64,000 nucleotides of DNA from Streptomyces varsoviensis (GCF_000718635.1 NZ_JOBF01000009.1:124001-188000), one strand, 5' to 3'; shown: positions 10,693 to 18,482, numbered from the stretch's first letter. Numbers and translations are program-made. Notes: generated by a model from the sequence alone, not told the origin.

Positions 10693-11001
10693 GTGGACAT
10701 CCTCGACCGGCTCTCCGAGCTGCCGACCGAGAGCACGGCCGCCGCGGCCACCTCTCTGGAAACCATCGTCAGCCGGGCCCGGACGTCCGGGATTCCGACG
10801 GTGCTGACCGAGCACGGCGAACCGGTGGCGGCCGTGTTGTCCCGGGAGTCGTTCGAAGAGCTGGAGGCCGCCGTCGTGGCGCTGCGCCACGACGAGCATC
10901 GGCGGCAGGGGTGCCGGTTCGGCCCGGTCGAGCCGCCGCCGGGGACCGACTGCGGCTGCCGTACGACCGTAGAGCTGGACGCTGAGCAGGGGACCGTGTG
11001 A
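10693..11001 (+). CDS. Phd/YefM family antitoxin, orphan
   Basis: A 102-residue protein with the Phd/YefM fold: N-terminal DNA-binding part ('STAAAATSLETIVSRART'), the strand 'PTVLTEHGEPVAAVLS' and the helix 'SRESFEELEAAVVALR'. Antitoxins of this type repress their own operon and neutralise a partner toxin (Doc, YoeB or PIN type) through the C-terminus. No toxin gene follows; the next gene is on the other strand. The C-terminal ~35 residues include three Cys ('QGCRFGPVEPPPGTDCGC'), unusual for the family. It may act as a stand-alone regulator or pair with a distant toxin. Confidence 0.72.
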   Translation: MDILDRLSELPTESTAAAATSLETIVSRARTSGIPTVLTEHGEPVAAVLSRESFEELEAAVVALRHDEHRRQGCRFGPVEPPPGTDCGCRTTVELDAEQGTV

Positions 11002-11089
11002 CCGGGGGCCCAATGAGGCGAGGGCAGGGGCAGGGGCGGGGCCGGTGGCACTGCCCCGCCTCTGACGCGCACGGCTTCGCTCGCTGCTC

Positions 11090-12247
11090 TCAGCGAAGCG
11101 CCTCGGACGAGGCGACCACGGCCCGGATCAGGCGGTCGTTCTCCGGGGCGGGGCCGTTGGGGAAGGGGAAGCGGCGGCGGGTGAAGCCGTAGGCGAGGCC
11201 GTGTCGCGGGTCGGCGAAGGCCTGCTGGCCCCCGGCGCCGCTGTGGCCGAAGGCGCCCTGCCCCAGCACCGGGTAGACCTCGGACGTGGCGTGGAAGCCG
11301 ACCGCGAACGCCTTGTGCACGCGGTTGACCAGGTCGTAGCCGACGGATTGGAGCTGCGCGAACGCGGCGGCGGTGGCCGGCTCCAGGAGCGGCGCGCGGC
11401 CGTCGACCTCGCTGATCGCGGCCGCGTACATCCGGGCCAGGCCGCGCGCCGAGGCCACGCCGCCCAGGGATGCGGGACCCAGGGCCCGTACCACCGGGAA
11501 GTTCGGCAGCTTCCACAGCTCCGGGTTGTCCGGGTGGTGCCGGTTGAAGGCGATGCCGGACAGGCTGTGCGCGTTCGTCGCCTCCGCCGCCCGCGCGGCC
11601 AGCCGCTCGGGGGTCGCCACCGGCGGCTCCGCGCTCAGATAGCGCGGCTCCTGGTCGGCCGGCAGCCCGAGGTGGAAGTCCACCTCGTACGCGTCGCGGA
11701 CGCGCTCGGCGAAGTGCTCCTGGACGGTCCGTCCGGTGGCGCGGCGCACCACTTCGCCGCTCAGCGCCCCGATGACCAGGGCGTGGTAGCCGAACGTGCT
11801 GCCCGGCCGCCAGTACGGCCGCTGCCCCGACAGGCGCTCGGCGATTATCCGGTCGTCGGCCAGCTCGTGGAGCGTGAACCCGGCGTCCGCGCCGACCAGT
11901 CCGGCCCGGTGTGCCAGCAGTTCGCGCAGGAGAAGGTCCCCTTTGCCCACCGCCGCGAACTCCGGCCAGTACGAGCCGACTTCGCGATCCAGATCGAGTA
12001 CTCCGTCCTGCACGAGGAGGGCGACGACCAGGTGTGCGGCGCCCTTGCTCGCCGAGTACGCGCCGAACAGTGAGTCGGCGGTGACATCCGGGCCGGTCCA
12101 CAGATCCACGACCCGCTCGCCGTTCCGGTACGCCACCACCTGCGCGGCGTACTCGCCGCCCTCCTCGGCCGCGGCCGAGCCGAACTCGGCCCGTACGGAC
12201 TCGAAGCCCTCGGCCACGGTGCCGTGTATCGCTGTGTCGTCAGTCAT
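11090..12247 (-). CDS. Serine hydrolase, beta-lactamase class C/EstB-like
   Basis: A ~385-residue protein of the beta-lactamase/transpeptidase fold. The nucleophile motif SxxK is S65-A-S-K68. The second motif is 'FGYHALVIG', Tyr-His-Ala rather than the Tyr-Ser/Ala-Asn of penicillin-recognising enzymes, which fits EstB-type esterases. The C-terminal 'GAFGHSGAGGQQAFADP' takes the place of the KTG motif (here HSG), again EstB-like. No signal peptide was seen, so it is probably a cytoplasmic esterase. The start is uncertain: ATG 12247, ATG 12283 or further upstream, because the frame stays open through in-frame repeats. Confidence 0.85.
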   Translation of the reverse strand: MTDDTAIHGTVAEGFESVRAEFGSAAAEEGGEYAAQVVAYRNGERVVDLWTGPDVTADSLFGAYSASKGAAHLVVALLVQDGVLDLDREVGSYWPEFAAVGKGDLLLRELLAHRAGLVGADAGFTLHELADDRIIAERLSGQRPYWRPGSTFGYHALVIGALSGEVVRRATGRTVQEHFAERVRDAYEVDFHLGLPADQEPRYLSAEPPVATPERLAARAAEATNAHSLSGIAFNRHHPDNPELWKLPNFPVVRALGPASLGGVASARGLARMYAAAISEVDGRAPLLEPATAAAFAQLQSVGYDLVNRVHKAFAVGFHATSEVYPVLGQGAFGHSGAGGQQAFADPRHGLAYGFTRRRFPFPNGPAPENDRLIRAVVASSEALR

Positions 12248-12314
12248 CGCTGTGCCGTCAGTCCTTGCTACGTCGTCAGTCATCGCTTCGCTTCCCGTCA
12301 ATCCGAGCGCCGTG

Positions 12315-12380
12315 GTGGTCCAGACGCCGCTGTGTCCGATCTCCGTTGTGGTCCGGGCGCCGCTGTGCCCGATCTCCGTT
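12315..12380. repeat. 33-bp tandem duplication upstream of serine hydrolase
   Basis: A 33-bp unit starting GTGGTCC occurs at 12315 and 12348 with a few mismatches. The period is a multiple of three and the serine hydrolase frame stays open through it, so the repeat might encode an N-terminal extension (Thr-Thr-Glu-Ile-Gly-His type) or be simple intergenic duplication. Confidence 0.65.
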
Positions 12381-12569
12381 TCTTCGGCCTCCGGTCCGGG
12401 TGTCCTAGGTCGGCCGGGGGCGTGAGGCGAGCGTAACGCAGTTAATGACCAGTGGTTACAAACTGCGCTGTGCGACGCGTCACCACGTCTCACCGTTCAG
12501 GACCCGCCGCTGGTCAGCGGCGTGCGGGGGCTCATAATCGAGGGCGAGACCCCTGCGGAAGCGAGCGAT
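12381..12569. promoter_or_regulatory. Divergent control region of serine hydrolase and GPP34 genes
   Basis: CGCAGTT (12437-12443) and AACTGCG (12461-12467) form a perfect inverted repeat. Nested within and beside it are GTAAC (12433-12437) and GTTAC (12455-12459). This local AT-richer patch is a good operator candidate. A CATAAT hexamer at 12533-12538 could be a -10 element for the GPP34 gene starting at 12570; no convincing -35 was found. Confidence 0.4.
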
Positions 12570-13220
12570 GTGGACCCGACCCTGCCCCAGCGGATGTATC
12601 TGCTCAGCCTCTACGCGGACGACGGCGAACCCGGTCTCGGCCGGTACCGCGGGCTGCTGATGCGCGCCGCGGCGCTGACCGAGCTGACCCTCGACGAACG
12701 GCTCGCGGAGGAGAGCGGCAAGGCCCTCTTAAAGCCCGTCGACGAGCCGCCGAGCGACCCCTTCCTCGCCGAAGTGCTGCGCGATGTATCGCCGGACGAA
12801 CCGCGCCACTGGATGACGCTGCTCCAGAACGACGCGCACACGGCCGAGGCGGCCGTACGCGAGCACCTCGCCGAGGCCGGAGTGATCACGGTCCGCCAGG
12901 GCACGGCGCTCGGCGTCCTCCCGACGCGCAAGATCACGGTCAACACCCCTGAGGAGATACGCGGTCTGCGGGAGCGCGTGCGCAACGCGGTCATGCTCGG
13001 CCTCGACCCGGCGACGCTTCCCTTGACCGAGACGGCCACGGCCGTGCTCGCCGCCGAAGGCGAGGTCGAGAGCGTGTTCACGCTGCGCGAGCGCTGGAGG
13101 CACAGGAAGGCACTGGCCGCGCTCGGCGACCACTTCGACGGCGCCGTACCCGGGCTGCGTCAGGCGTTCCGCGCGGCGGTCGCGTCGAGCAGGGCGGCCG
13201 GGGGCGGCTGGAGTCAGTGA
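12570..13220 (+). CDS. GOLPH3/VPS74 (GPP34) family protein
   Basis: A ~216-residue all-alpha protein of the GPP34 family. In eukaryotes this fold binds Golgi PI4P; in Streptomyces it is a multi-copy family of unknown role. Matching parts are 'PQRMYLLSLYADDGEPG', 'LMRAAALTELTLDERLAEE' and the C-terminal helices 'VRNAVMLGLD' and 'TATAVLAAEGEVESVF'. The gene carries a TTA codon (12729-12731), so translation may depend on the bldA tRNA. GTG 12570 is preferred; GTG 12522 is in frame but lies before the -10-like CATAAT. Confidence 0.8.
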   Translation: MDPTLPQRMYLLSLYADDGEPGLGRYRGLLMRAAALTELTLDERLAEESGKALLKPVDEPPSDPFLAEVLRDVSPDEPRHWMTLLQNDAHTAEAAVREHLAEAGVITVRQGTALGVLPTRKITVNTPEEIRGLRERVRNAVMLGLDPATLPLTETATAVLAAEGEVESVFTLRERWRHRKALAALGDHFDGAVPGLRQAFRAAVASSRAAGGGWSQ

Positions 13221-13236
13221 GGGGCGGGGTCCGGAG

Positions 13237-13273
13237 GGGCCCCTACAGCCGTACGGTCCGGCCGTAGGGGCCC
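13237..13273. terminator. 10-bp perfect inverted repeat between GPP34 and TetR genes
   Basis: GGGCCCCTAC (13237-13246) pairs perfectly with GTAGGGGCCC (13264-13273), loop 17 bases. It lies 16 bases past the GPP34 stop and 41 bases before the TetR ATG, so it may be a U-less terminator or a TetR operator. CCGTACGG-type palindromes sit in and beside the loop. Confidence 0.5.
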
Positions 13274-13301
13274 GGCCGTACGGGACGCGGCGACCCGACC
13301 G

Positions 13302-13307
13302 TATAGT
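13302..13307 (+). promoter_or_regulatory. -10 element TATAGT of tetR gene
   Basis: TATAGT ends eight bases before ATG 13315 and no ribosome-binding site fits in the gap, suggesting a leaderless transcript. No clear -35 was recognised. Confidence 0.4.
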
Positions 13308-13314
13308 CGAGGCC

Positions 13315-13923
13315 ATGGCTGACGCCGCACCCATCCGCCAGCGCCCCGCCCGCCCCGCCCGGCAGCGCCCCGGACGCCCCGCGCAGATCAGCCGGGAACG
13401 GATCGTCGACGCCGCCGTCTCGGGCGGCAACCTCGACGCGCTGACCATGCGGGAGCTCGCCGCGCGCCTGGGTGTCACCCACGGCGCCCTCTACCGCTGG
13501 GTCAAGAACCGGGACGAACTCTTCGACCTCGTCAACGAGGTCATGGTCGAACGCGTCCTCCCCGCCGAGGGCCCGCGCGGCGACGACTGGCGGCCGTGGC
13601 TGGCGCGGGTCGCCTGGGCCATGCACGACCAGTTCCTCGCCGTACCTGGCTACGCCACCCGGACCGCGCGTCCGCACCGCCACTCGGCCGCCTTCGAACG
13701 GCTCCGGGGGGAGGTCACCGCCGCGTTCACGAGCGCGGGCGTGGCGGCCGAGCAGGCCGAACAGAGCTGGTACATCTTCATCACGACCGTCGTCAGTTGG
13801 CTGGCCGTCCAGGAGAACCCCCTCGGCCTCGGCCAGGCCGCCCCCCGCTTCAACCTCTTCCTCGGCACCCTCCTGCGGGGGCTGCCGGCCCAGGAACCGG
13901 GGGTGGCCAGGGAGCCGGAGTGA
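13315..13923 (+). CDS. TetR/AcrR family transcriptional regulator
   Basis: A 202-residue TetR-type regulator. An Arg/Pro-rich N-terminal arm precedes the helix-turn-helix at about residues 25-70 ('LTMRELAARLGVTHGALYRWVKNRDELFDLV'). The C-terminal ligand domain has the TetR_C-like segment 'FERLRGEVTAAFTSAGV' and 'FNLFLGTLLRGL'. The target is unknown: it is not divergent from any gene and its downstream neighbour is a small convergent gene. It probably regulates itself through the inverted repeat just upstream (inference). Confidence 0.88.
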   Translation: MADAAPIRQRPARPARQRPGRPAQISRERIVDAAVSGGNLDALTMRELAARLGVTHGALYRWVKNRDELFDLVNEVMVERVLPAEGPRGDDWRPWLARVAWAMHDQFLAVPGYATRTARPHRHSAAFERLRGEVTAAFTSAGVAAEQAEQSWYIFITTVVSWLAVQENPLGLGQAAPRFNLFLGTLLRGLPAQEPGVAREPE

Positions 13924-13999
13924 CGGCCGTACGTACGGGAGGGCCGCGCACACCCGCACGCGGCTACGCCCATTGGTACGCGACGCCCGGCCGTACGCG

Positions 14000-14206
14000 T
14001 TATACGCCCCCGTCCTCGTCCCGCCGCCCCACACCCCCTGCCGGCCTCGCCAGTTCCACCAACTCCTCGATGTTCAGCGCCGGGAGCCGCGCCAGTTCGG
14101 CGTCGGCGGCTGTCATCGCGTGCTGGTAGCCGGGATGGTCCAGGACGGCCGCCATGGCGGCGGCGATCTCGTGGCGCTCGGCGGTGATGGCTATCCGCAA
14201 ACTCAC
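14000..14206 (-). CDS. Small conserved-looking hypothetical protein, 68 aa
   Basis: A 68-residue protein. GTG 14206 is chosen for the GGAG ribosome site five bases upstream. It starts with a beta-strand-like 'VSLRIAITAERHEIAAAM' and continues with helices ('HPGYQHAMTAADAELARL', 'NIEELVELARP'). No known domain was recognised. Codon third-position GC is high, as in real genes, which supports coding. It is convergent with the TetR gene. Function unknown. Confidence 0.55.
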   Translation of the reverse strand: MSLRIAITAERHEIAAAMAAVLDHPGYQHAMTAADAELARLPALNIEELVELARPAGGVGRRDEDGGV

Positions 14207-14566
14207 GGAGACTCCAGGGGGTTCGGCCACAGCGACGGGGTTTATCGCGATCTGATCACGGTCCGTGAGGGCTGGTTTCCCTCCGTCGTCACTTGTCGGC
14301 CTCGCCCGCCCCGCGCGGATGCACATTTGCGTAATCGGCGGGACGGTTCTCGGTGACCTGCCGCGACCGCCATGATCTGCCGTGCCCTATCGCCGCGATG
14401 TTCCGCAGGGATTTCGTTCGCATTTGTGCGCCGGTTCCGGCAAAGGCCCGCCAAATCCCTGGTGTTGGCGCTCGCCCGCGATCTTGGCTGGAATTTCCCC
14501 CACCGCGCGGCGATCGGGTCACACCGTGGCGCGGCCTCATACCCGTGCGTGACGAAGGTGCCTATT
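14207..14566. other. Intergenic, no gene recognised
   Basis: This is the first part of a 583-base gap. CACGGTCCGTG at 14257-14267 is a perfect 11-bp palindrome just upstream of the small minus-strand gene and could be its operator. Longer open frames on both strands lack codon bias and are not called. Confidence 0.4.
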
Positions 14567-14608
14567 CAGGCCGTAACGGCCTGTATCGGCTGTATCGGCT
14601 GTATCAGC
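14567..14608. promoter_or_regulatory. 17-bp perfect palindrome followed by three 9-bp iterons
   Basis: CAGGCCGTAACGGCCTG (14567-14583) is a perfect 8+1+8 palindrome. It overlaps three direct copies of TGTATCGGC (14582-14590, 14591-14599, and 14600-14608 with one change). The site is about 180 bases upstream of the membrane-anchored protein at 14790. This looks like a regulator-binding cluster; the binder is unknown. Confidence 0.5.
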
Positions 14609-14789
14609 CTGTGCTCGGTTCTTGCCTGGTCATTGCCCATGATCAACTACCTCTGGGTAGCCTGTTTCCGGGCCACGACCGCGAGCGCGCGCGACCGCCG
14701 CCGGTACCGGCTGGTGGGGTACGGGCCGGCATGGCGCGTGGCGCCGACCACAATTCGCGGAAGGGCGAGGGAACGACGATGGGGGAGCG

Positions 14790-15233
14790 ATGACGGGGGA
14801 GAACACCAAGAAGAGCCGGCTGCGGTTTCTCCCGTACGTCATTTTCGCCGCCCTGGCGATTTGGGTGGCGGCCGAGTCCTTCCTCATAAACCATGCCCCG
14901 GACCCGGGGGCCGAGTCCCGAACCGCCCTTCAGGAGCAAGTGCTCAAGGCGGCCCGGAGCAAAGACTCCGACAGCCTGAACCAGCTCTTCCCGAAGGACG
15001 GCGTCTCGGACGATTACGCGAAGGACTATCTGGACCGGCTGGACGAGGCCGGGCCCAGTGACCTCGCGGTCTCCATTCGCGGACATGGCGACATCGAATT
15101 CCTGACACTGACCGGTAAGTCCGCCGCCGGCGACGCCATTTGCACGGCATGGCAGATCGATTCCGACGACGGCCACTGGCTCCTGGACGCGTCGCCGTCC
15201 ATCAAGCCGACGCCGTGCGGGGACGGACGGTAG
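14790..15233 (+). CDS. Membrane-anchored hypothetical protein, 147 aa
   Basis: The protein has a short basic cytoplasmic N-terminus, one membrane helix (about residues 13-32, 'FLPYVIFAALAIWVAAESFLI') and an extracytoplasmic domain of about 115 residues. That domain begins with helices ('QEQVLKAARSKDSDSLNQLF') and ends with beta strands, reminiscent of NTF2-like or DUF4878-type secreted domains. It contains two Cys near the end. A strong ribosome site, GGGGGAG, precedes the ATG. No neighbour suggests a role. Real gene; function unknown. Confidence 0.7.
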   Translation: MTGENTKKSRLRFLPYVIFAALAIWVAAESFLINHAPDPGAESRTALQEQVLKAARSKDSDSLNQLFPKDGVSDDYAKDYLDRLDEAGPSDLAVSIRGHGDIEFLTLTGKSAAGDAICTAWQIDSDDGHWLLDASPSIKPTPCGDGR

Positions 15234-15364
15234 GGGCGTCAGGGGGCAGGCGCCGGGGCCGGTCGGCCGTACCGGGGATGGTTGGCCCGGCCGTACCGCA
15301 CGACGACTGCCGTTGAAGAGACCACCGCGAACGGCGGCCAGGCCCCGCCCGCCAGTGATGCGCT

Positions 15365-16216
15365 CTAGGCGAAGGCGCTGACGTGGTCGGCGACGAAGGT
15401 GCCGAGGCTGCGCGGCGGCGCGCCGGTGACGGCGGCCACGTCATCGGAGAGCCACGCCGCGTCGCCGTCGGCGATCAGGCCGAACACCTGGGCGTTGGAG
15501 GTCGCGGCCGGCTCGGGAACCCCGGCCTCGATCATGGCCTCCCGGTGTTCGGCGGGGGAGAGCCGGCGGTACTCGATCTCATGGCCCAACGCGTCGGTCA
15601 GCGCCTCCGCGACGTCGTCGTACGTGATCAGCTCGGGCCCCGTCAGCAAGTAGGTGTGCCCCGCGTGCTCGGCCGGCGCGGCGGCGACGGCGGCAGCGGT
15701 GGCGGAGACGTCGCGGGAGTCGACCATCCCGAACCGCCCGTCGCCGGCCGACATCACGAACCCCCGCGTCTGCTTGATCATCGGCGCGAAGGCGAAGAGG
15801 TTCTGCATGAGGAGGTTCGGGGCGAGCAGCGTGAACGCGAGCCCGCTCGCCCTCAGATGCGCCTCGATCCGCGCGTGGTCCCGCCGCCGGTCGACCGGGG
15901 AGGACTCCGACGCCTTGTGGTTGGTGATCTTGACGACGTGCCGCACGCCCTGCCGGACGGCGCTGTCGATGGCCGCGATCTCATGCGCCGGGACGGACGT
16001 GCTGATGAGTACGACCGTGTCGGCGCCGCGCATGGCCGCGTCGAGCGTGTCCGGGCGCTCGAAGTCGCCGACGGCGATGTCGACGCCGTCCGGGAACGAT
16101 CCGCCCGGCGCGCGGGACGGGTCCCGTACCAGCGCCTTGGTGGCCGCGCCGCGCTGGGCGAGCAGCCGAACGGTCTCCGAGCCGATCTTGCCGGTAGCTC
16201 CGGTGACCACGATCAC
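15365..16216 (-). CDS. NmrA-like/SDR NAD(P)-binding oxidoreductase
   Basis: A 283-residue atypical short-chain dehydrogenase (NmrA/QOR2-like). The N-terminal dinucleotide loop is 'VTGATGKIGSETVRLL'; the next strand 'ALVRDPSRAPGG' sets NADP preference. 'GPELITYDDVAEALTDALGHEIEYRRLS' is the typical NmrA C-terminal segment. GTG 16216 is chosen for the GGAG site and because it abuts the Rossmann strand; the longer frame upstream is repeat-derived. It is divergent from an HxlR regulator, a very common pairing in which the regulator controls the oxidoreductase under redox or electrophile stress. Confidence 0.88.
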   Translation of the reverse strand: MIVVTGATGKIGSETVRLLAQRGAATKALVRDPSRAPGGSFPDGVDIAVGDFERPDTLDAAMRGADTVVLISTSVPAHEIAAIDSAVRQGVRHVVKITNHKASESSPVDRRRDHARIEAHLRASGLAFTLLAPNLLMQNLFAFAPMIKQTRGFVMSAGDGRFGMVDSRDVSATAAAVAAAPAEHAGHTYLLTGPELITYDDVAEALTDALGHEIEYRRLSPAEHREAMIEAGVPEPAATSNAQVFGLIADGDAAWLSDDVAAVTGAPPRSLGTFVADHVSAFA

Positions 16217-16360
16217 GACGTTCTCCTTCGATGGTGCGGGGTGCGGAGTGCGGGGTGCGGTGTGCGATGTGGGGGTGGGGGCGCATGGGTGCGTGGATGC
16301 ACGTGGGCGCGCAGTGTTGCGTGCGGTTGCGGATACAAGCCTGCACGTGGGAGGTATCGA

Positions 16361-16396
16361 TTGTGAAGTAGGCACCGTTTGGATATATAGGTACCT
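16361..16396 (+). promoter_or_regulatory. Promoter and operator of hxlR-type gene, probably leaderless
   Basis: TTGTGA (16361-16366), a 17-base spacer and TATATA (16384-16389) form a near-consensus promoter. The -10 ends eight bases before ATG 16398 and no Shine-Dalgarno is present, so the transcript is probably leaderless. The palindrome AGGTACCT (16389-16396) covers the expected start point, and a GGTATC/GATACC pair flanks the promoter; these are candidate HxlR operator elements. Confidence 0.6.
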
Positions 16397-16397
16397 G

Positions 16398-16829
16398 ATG
16401 GATACCGAAACTGGCACCGGCCCCGGCCCCGACACGGCCCACGTCACCTATGCGAAGGACTGCCCGTCGCGCACCGTGGTCAGCGTGCTCGCGAACAAGT
16501 GGTCGCTGTACGTGCTCGGCGTGCTGGGTCGGCAGCGGCGCCCGCTGCGCTTCACCGAGCTGCGCCGGCACATCGAGGGCGTGACACAGAAGTCCCTGAC
16601 CCAGGTGCTCCGCAACCTTGAGCGCGACGGGCTGGTCAGCCGTACGGTCTACCCGACCATTCCGCCCCGCGTGGAGTACGCCCTGACGGACCTGGGGGTC
16701 GAGGCCGGCGCTCTGACGACGGCGATCGCGGACTGGTCCAAGGACAACGCCGCGCGCGTCGAGGCGGCCCGCAGGACCTACGACGACAAGGACGACAAGA
16801 GGGCGGCCGCAGGCCAGGCCCCCTTCTAG
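16398..16829 (+). CDS. HxlR-family winged-helix transcriptional regulator
   Basis: A 143-residue HxlR/YodB-type regulator. The conserved N-terminal Cys is in 'AKDCPSRTVVSVLANKWSLYVLGVL', the redox- or quinone-sensing position in YodB-like members. The winged helix spans about residues 35-105 ('LRFTELRRHIEGVTQKSLTQVLRNLERDGLV'). It binds DNA as a dimer and probably represses itself and the divergent NmrA-like oxidoreductase. The start follows the -10 element directly. Confidence 0.92.
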   Translation: MDTETGTGPGPDTAHVTYAKDCPSRTVVSVLANKWSLYVLGVLGRQRRPLRFTELRRHIEGVTQKSLTQVLRNLERDGLVSRTVYPTIPPRVEYALTDLGVEAGALTTAIADWSKDNAARVEAARRTYDDKDDKRAAAGQAPF

Positions 16830-16871
16830 CCGTCTCGGGCCCTTCCCGAATCCCGGCTTCCGGGCTCCCGG

Positions 16872-17639
16872 CTACTCGGCGGCCTCGGCGACCGCGCGTA
16901 CGAACGCCTCCGGGTTGTCGAGCATGATGTTGTGCCCGCAGTCGGGGACGGCGACGACGGAGACGCCCGAGGCGGCCAGTTCGTCCGCGCCGGGCAGCGG
17001 CGCGTCGTCGGCCGGCAGCAGAAAGGTCCGGGGGAGCTCCAGTTTGAGCAACTGCTCCCGCATGGTGGGTTCGGACCCGGCGGCGAGGTGCACGGCGCTG
17101 CGGTGCAGCGCCACCCGCCCCGCGAGACGCATGGTGGCCCACCAGTGGCCCCCGGCCCGTTTCCGTGTCTCCTCCCAGCCGCCGCCTCTCAGGAACTCCC
17201 CTTCCGAGTACGCGGCGATGCCCCGGCTGCCGTCGGCGCCGCGCTCCGGCGTGAGGGGGTCCAGGTTGGCGTCCACGAGCACCAACCGCGAGACGAGTTC
17301 CGGGTACCGGCCCGCCAGCACGATGGCCACGGACCCGCCCATGCTGTGCGCGACCACCTCCGCGCCCGTGACACCCGCCGCGTCCAGCGCGGCGGCCAAC
17401 GCGTCGGCGTGCGCCTCCAGGGTGTACCCGAACCCGTCCGGTCGATCGCTGATCCCGTGCCCGAGCAGATCCACCAGCATCGCCCGCCGGCCGGCCAGCA
17501 GCGAGTGCGCGGCGACCCCGGTGAAGTAGGGCCCGGACGAAGCCCCCAGCCCGTGCACGTAAACCCGCGCGGGGCTCTCCCCCGGCAGTTCCACCCACCG
17601 GATCCGGTCCCCTTCGGGCGTCACAACGGCACTGTGCAT
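16872..17639 (-). CDS. Alpha/beta-fold hydrolase
   Basis: A 255-residue alpha/beta hydrolase. The nucleophile elbow is 'VAHSMGGSVA' (Ser in AHSMGG), the oxyanion region 'YVHGLGASSGPYF', and the catalytic His is in 'DCGHNIMLDNPEAF' near the C-terminus. 'DLLGHGISDRP' is the usual strand-4 motif. No signal peptide, so probably cytoplasmic. ATG 17639 has a GAGGGG ribosome site eight bases upstream; upstream in-frame sequence is not conserved-looking. Substrate unknown. Confidence 0.9.
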   Translation of the reverse strand: MHSAVVTPEGDRIRWVELPGESPARVYVHGLGASSGPYFTGVAAHSLLAGRRAMLVDLLGHGISDRPDGFGYTLEAHADALAAALDAAGVTGAEVVAHSMGGSVAIVLAGRYPELVSRLVLVDANLDPLTPERGADGSRGIAAYSEGEFLRGGGWEETRKRAGGHWWATMRLAGRVALHRSAVHLAAGSEPTMREQLLKLELPRTFLLPADDAPLPGADELAASGVSVVAVPDCGHNIMLDNPEAFVRAVAEAAE

Positions 17640-17881
17640 GAGCTGTTCCCCTCGGGCCCGGCCCGGTCCAGGGCCAAGATCGCTGAAGTGCCCGAGGCTA
17701 GTGGATGGGTCTGACAATCCCGCGGGAATCCGCGCCGGGGGCGAGGGCGAAATGTACGACCGAAATGTGAGCCCTGACGCAGGAGGCGGGGCGGGTATGT
17801 CGGGCGGGCGCGTGGACTGGGCGTGTCCCGCGCCGGTACGGACCGGCTTCCACTGGACCGCGCGGCGTGGAACCGCCTGGG
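17640..17881. other. Intergenic, no gene recognised
   Basis: The gap upstream of the alpha/beta hydrolase contains no convincing promoter and no open frame with normal codon use. It leads into the 30-bp/15-bp repeat array. Confidence 0.4.
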
Positions 17882-18025
17882 GCGAAACCGGCCCTCTCGG
17901 GGGCGCCCACAGCGAAACCGGCCCCCCGGGTGTGGCCCACCGCGGAACCGGCCCTCCCGGAGGCGCCTCTCCCGGGACCGCCTCTCCCGGGACCGCCCCT
18001 CCCGGGACCGGCCCTCCCGGGAGCG
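17882..18025. repeat. Nested minisatellite: 30-bp units then 15-bp units
   Basis: Imperfect 30-bp units starting GCGAAACCGGCC occur at 17882, 17912 and 17942. They are followed by four 15-bp units of the CCTCTCCCGGGACCG type (17966-18025). The 30-bp unit looks like a doubled 15-bp unit. One frame reads as a collagen-like Gly-Pro-Pro repeat, but the sequence lacks a gene context and lies beside decayed genes. Confidence 0.8.
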
Positions 18026-18029
18026 GCCA

Positions 18030-18470
18030 TTACTGATGCGTGGCGGCGGCTGGCGACAAGAGCGTGGACCATGGCCGGCCGCCGGCCCAGTCGGCGAAGC
18101 TGTGCCAGCCGACTTCGGGGTAGTCGCGCCGTAGCCCGGCGACGTCGACGTCGACGTCGAGGCCGATGCCGTTGAAGTACGCGAACATCGCGGCCAAGTC
18201 GGCGGACCGGGTACGGGCATGGGCCAGCGGAACCTCCTGGTGAGCGATCGGGCGGCCTGTCGCCGCCGTGAGGAGTTCGGCGATCCGGCGCGGCGTGCAC
18301 TCGTCGGAGGCGAGGTCGATACGGCAGCCGGCGAACTCGTTGCGACGCTGCATCACCAGCGCCGCGAGCGCCCCGATATCGGTGACGGGAATGAGCGCGA
18401 GCGGCCGGTCGGCGGGCATGGGCCAGGCGAGCCTGCCGTCCCGCAGCCCGTGCAGGGCCTCGGCGGCGGG
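18030..18470 (-). pseudogene. Truncated NmrA-like oxidoreductase (C-terminal half only)
   Basis: On the minus strand, the ~145 codons ending at 18030 read as the C-terminal half of an NmrA/SDR protein. They run from 'LRDGRLAWPMPADRPLALIP' and 'VTDIGALAALVM' to 'DYPEVGWHSFADWA'. The N-terminal Rossmann half with its glycine-rich loop is missing: at about 18470 the similarity stops and the frame continues into antisense of a MarR gene fragment. It was once divergent from that MarR gene; one deletion seems to have removed both 5' ends and their promoters. Confidence 0.75.
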
Positions 18471-18482
18471 CGAGCCGGGGCG

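Noticed and set aside
14353..15061. Two overlapping open frames upstream of the membrane-anchored protein
   Set aside because: Biased composition is absent and they overlap the better-supported gene at 14790, which has a strong ribosome site.
17638..18036. Collagen-like Gly-Pro-Pro open frame
   Set aside because: It arises from the 15/30-bp minisatellite, has no ribosome site and no family resemblance outside the repeat.
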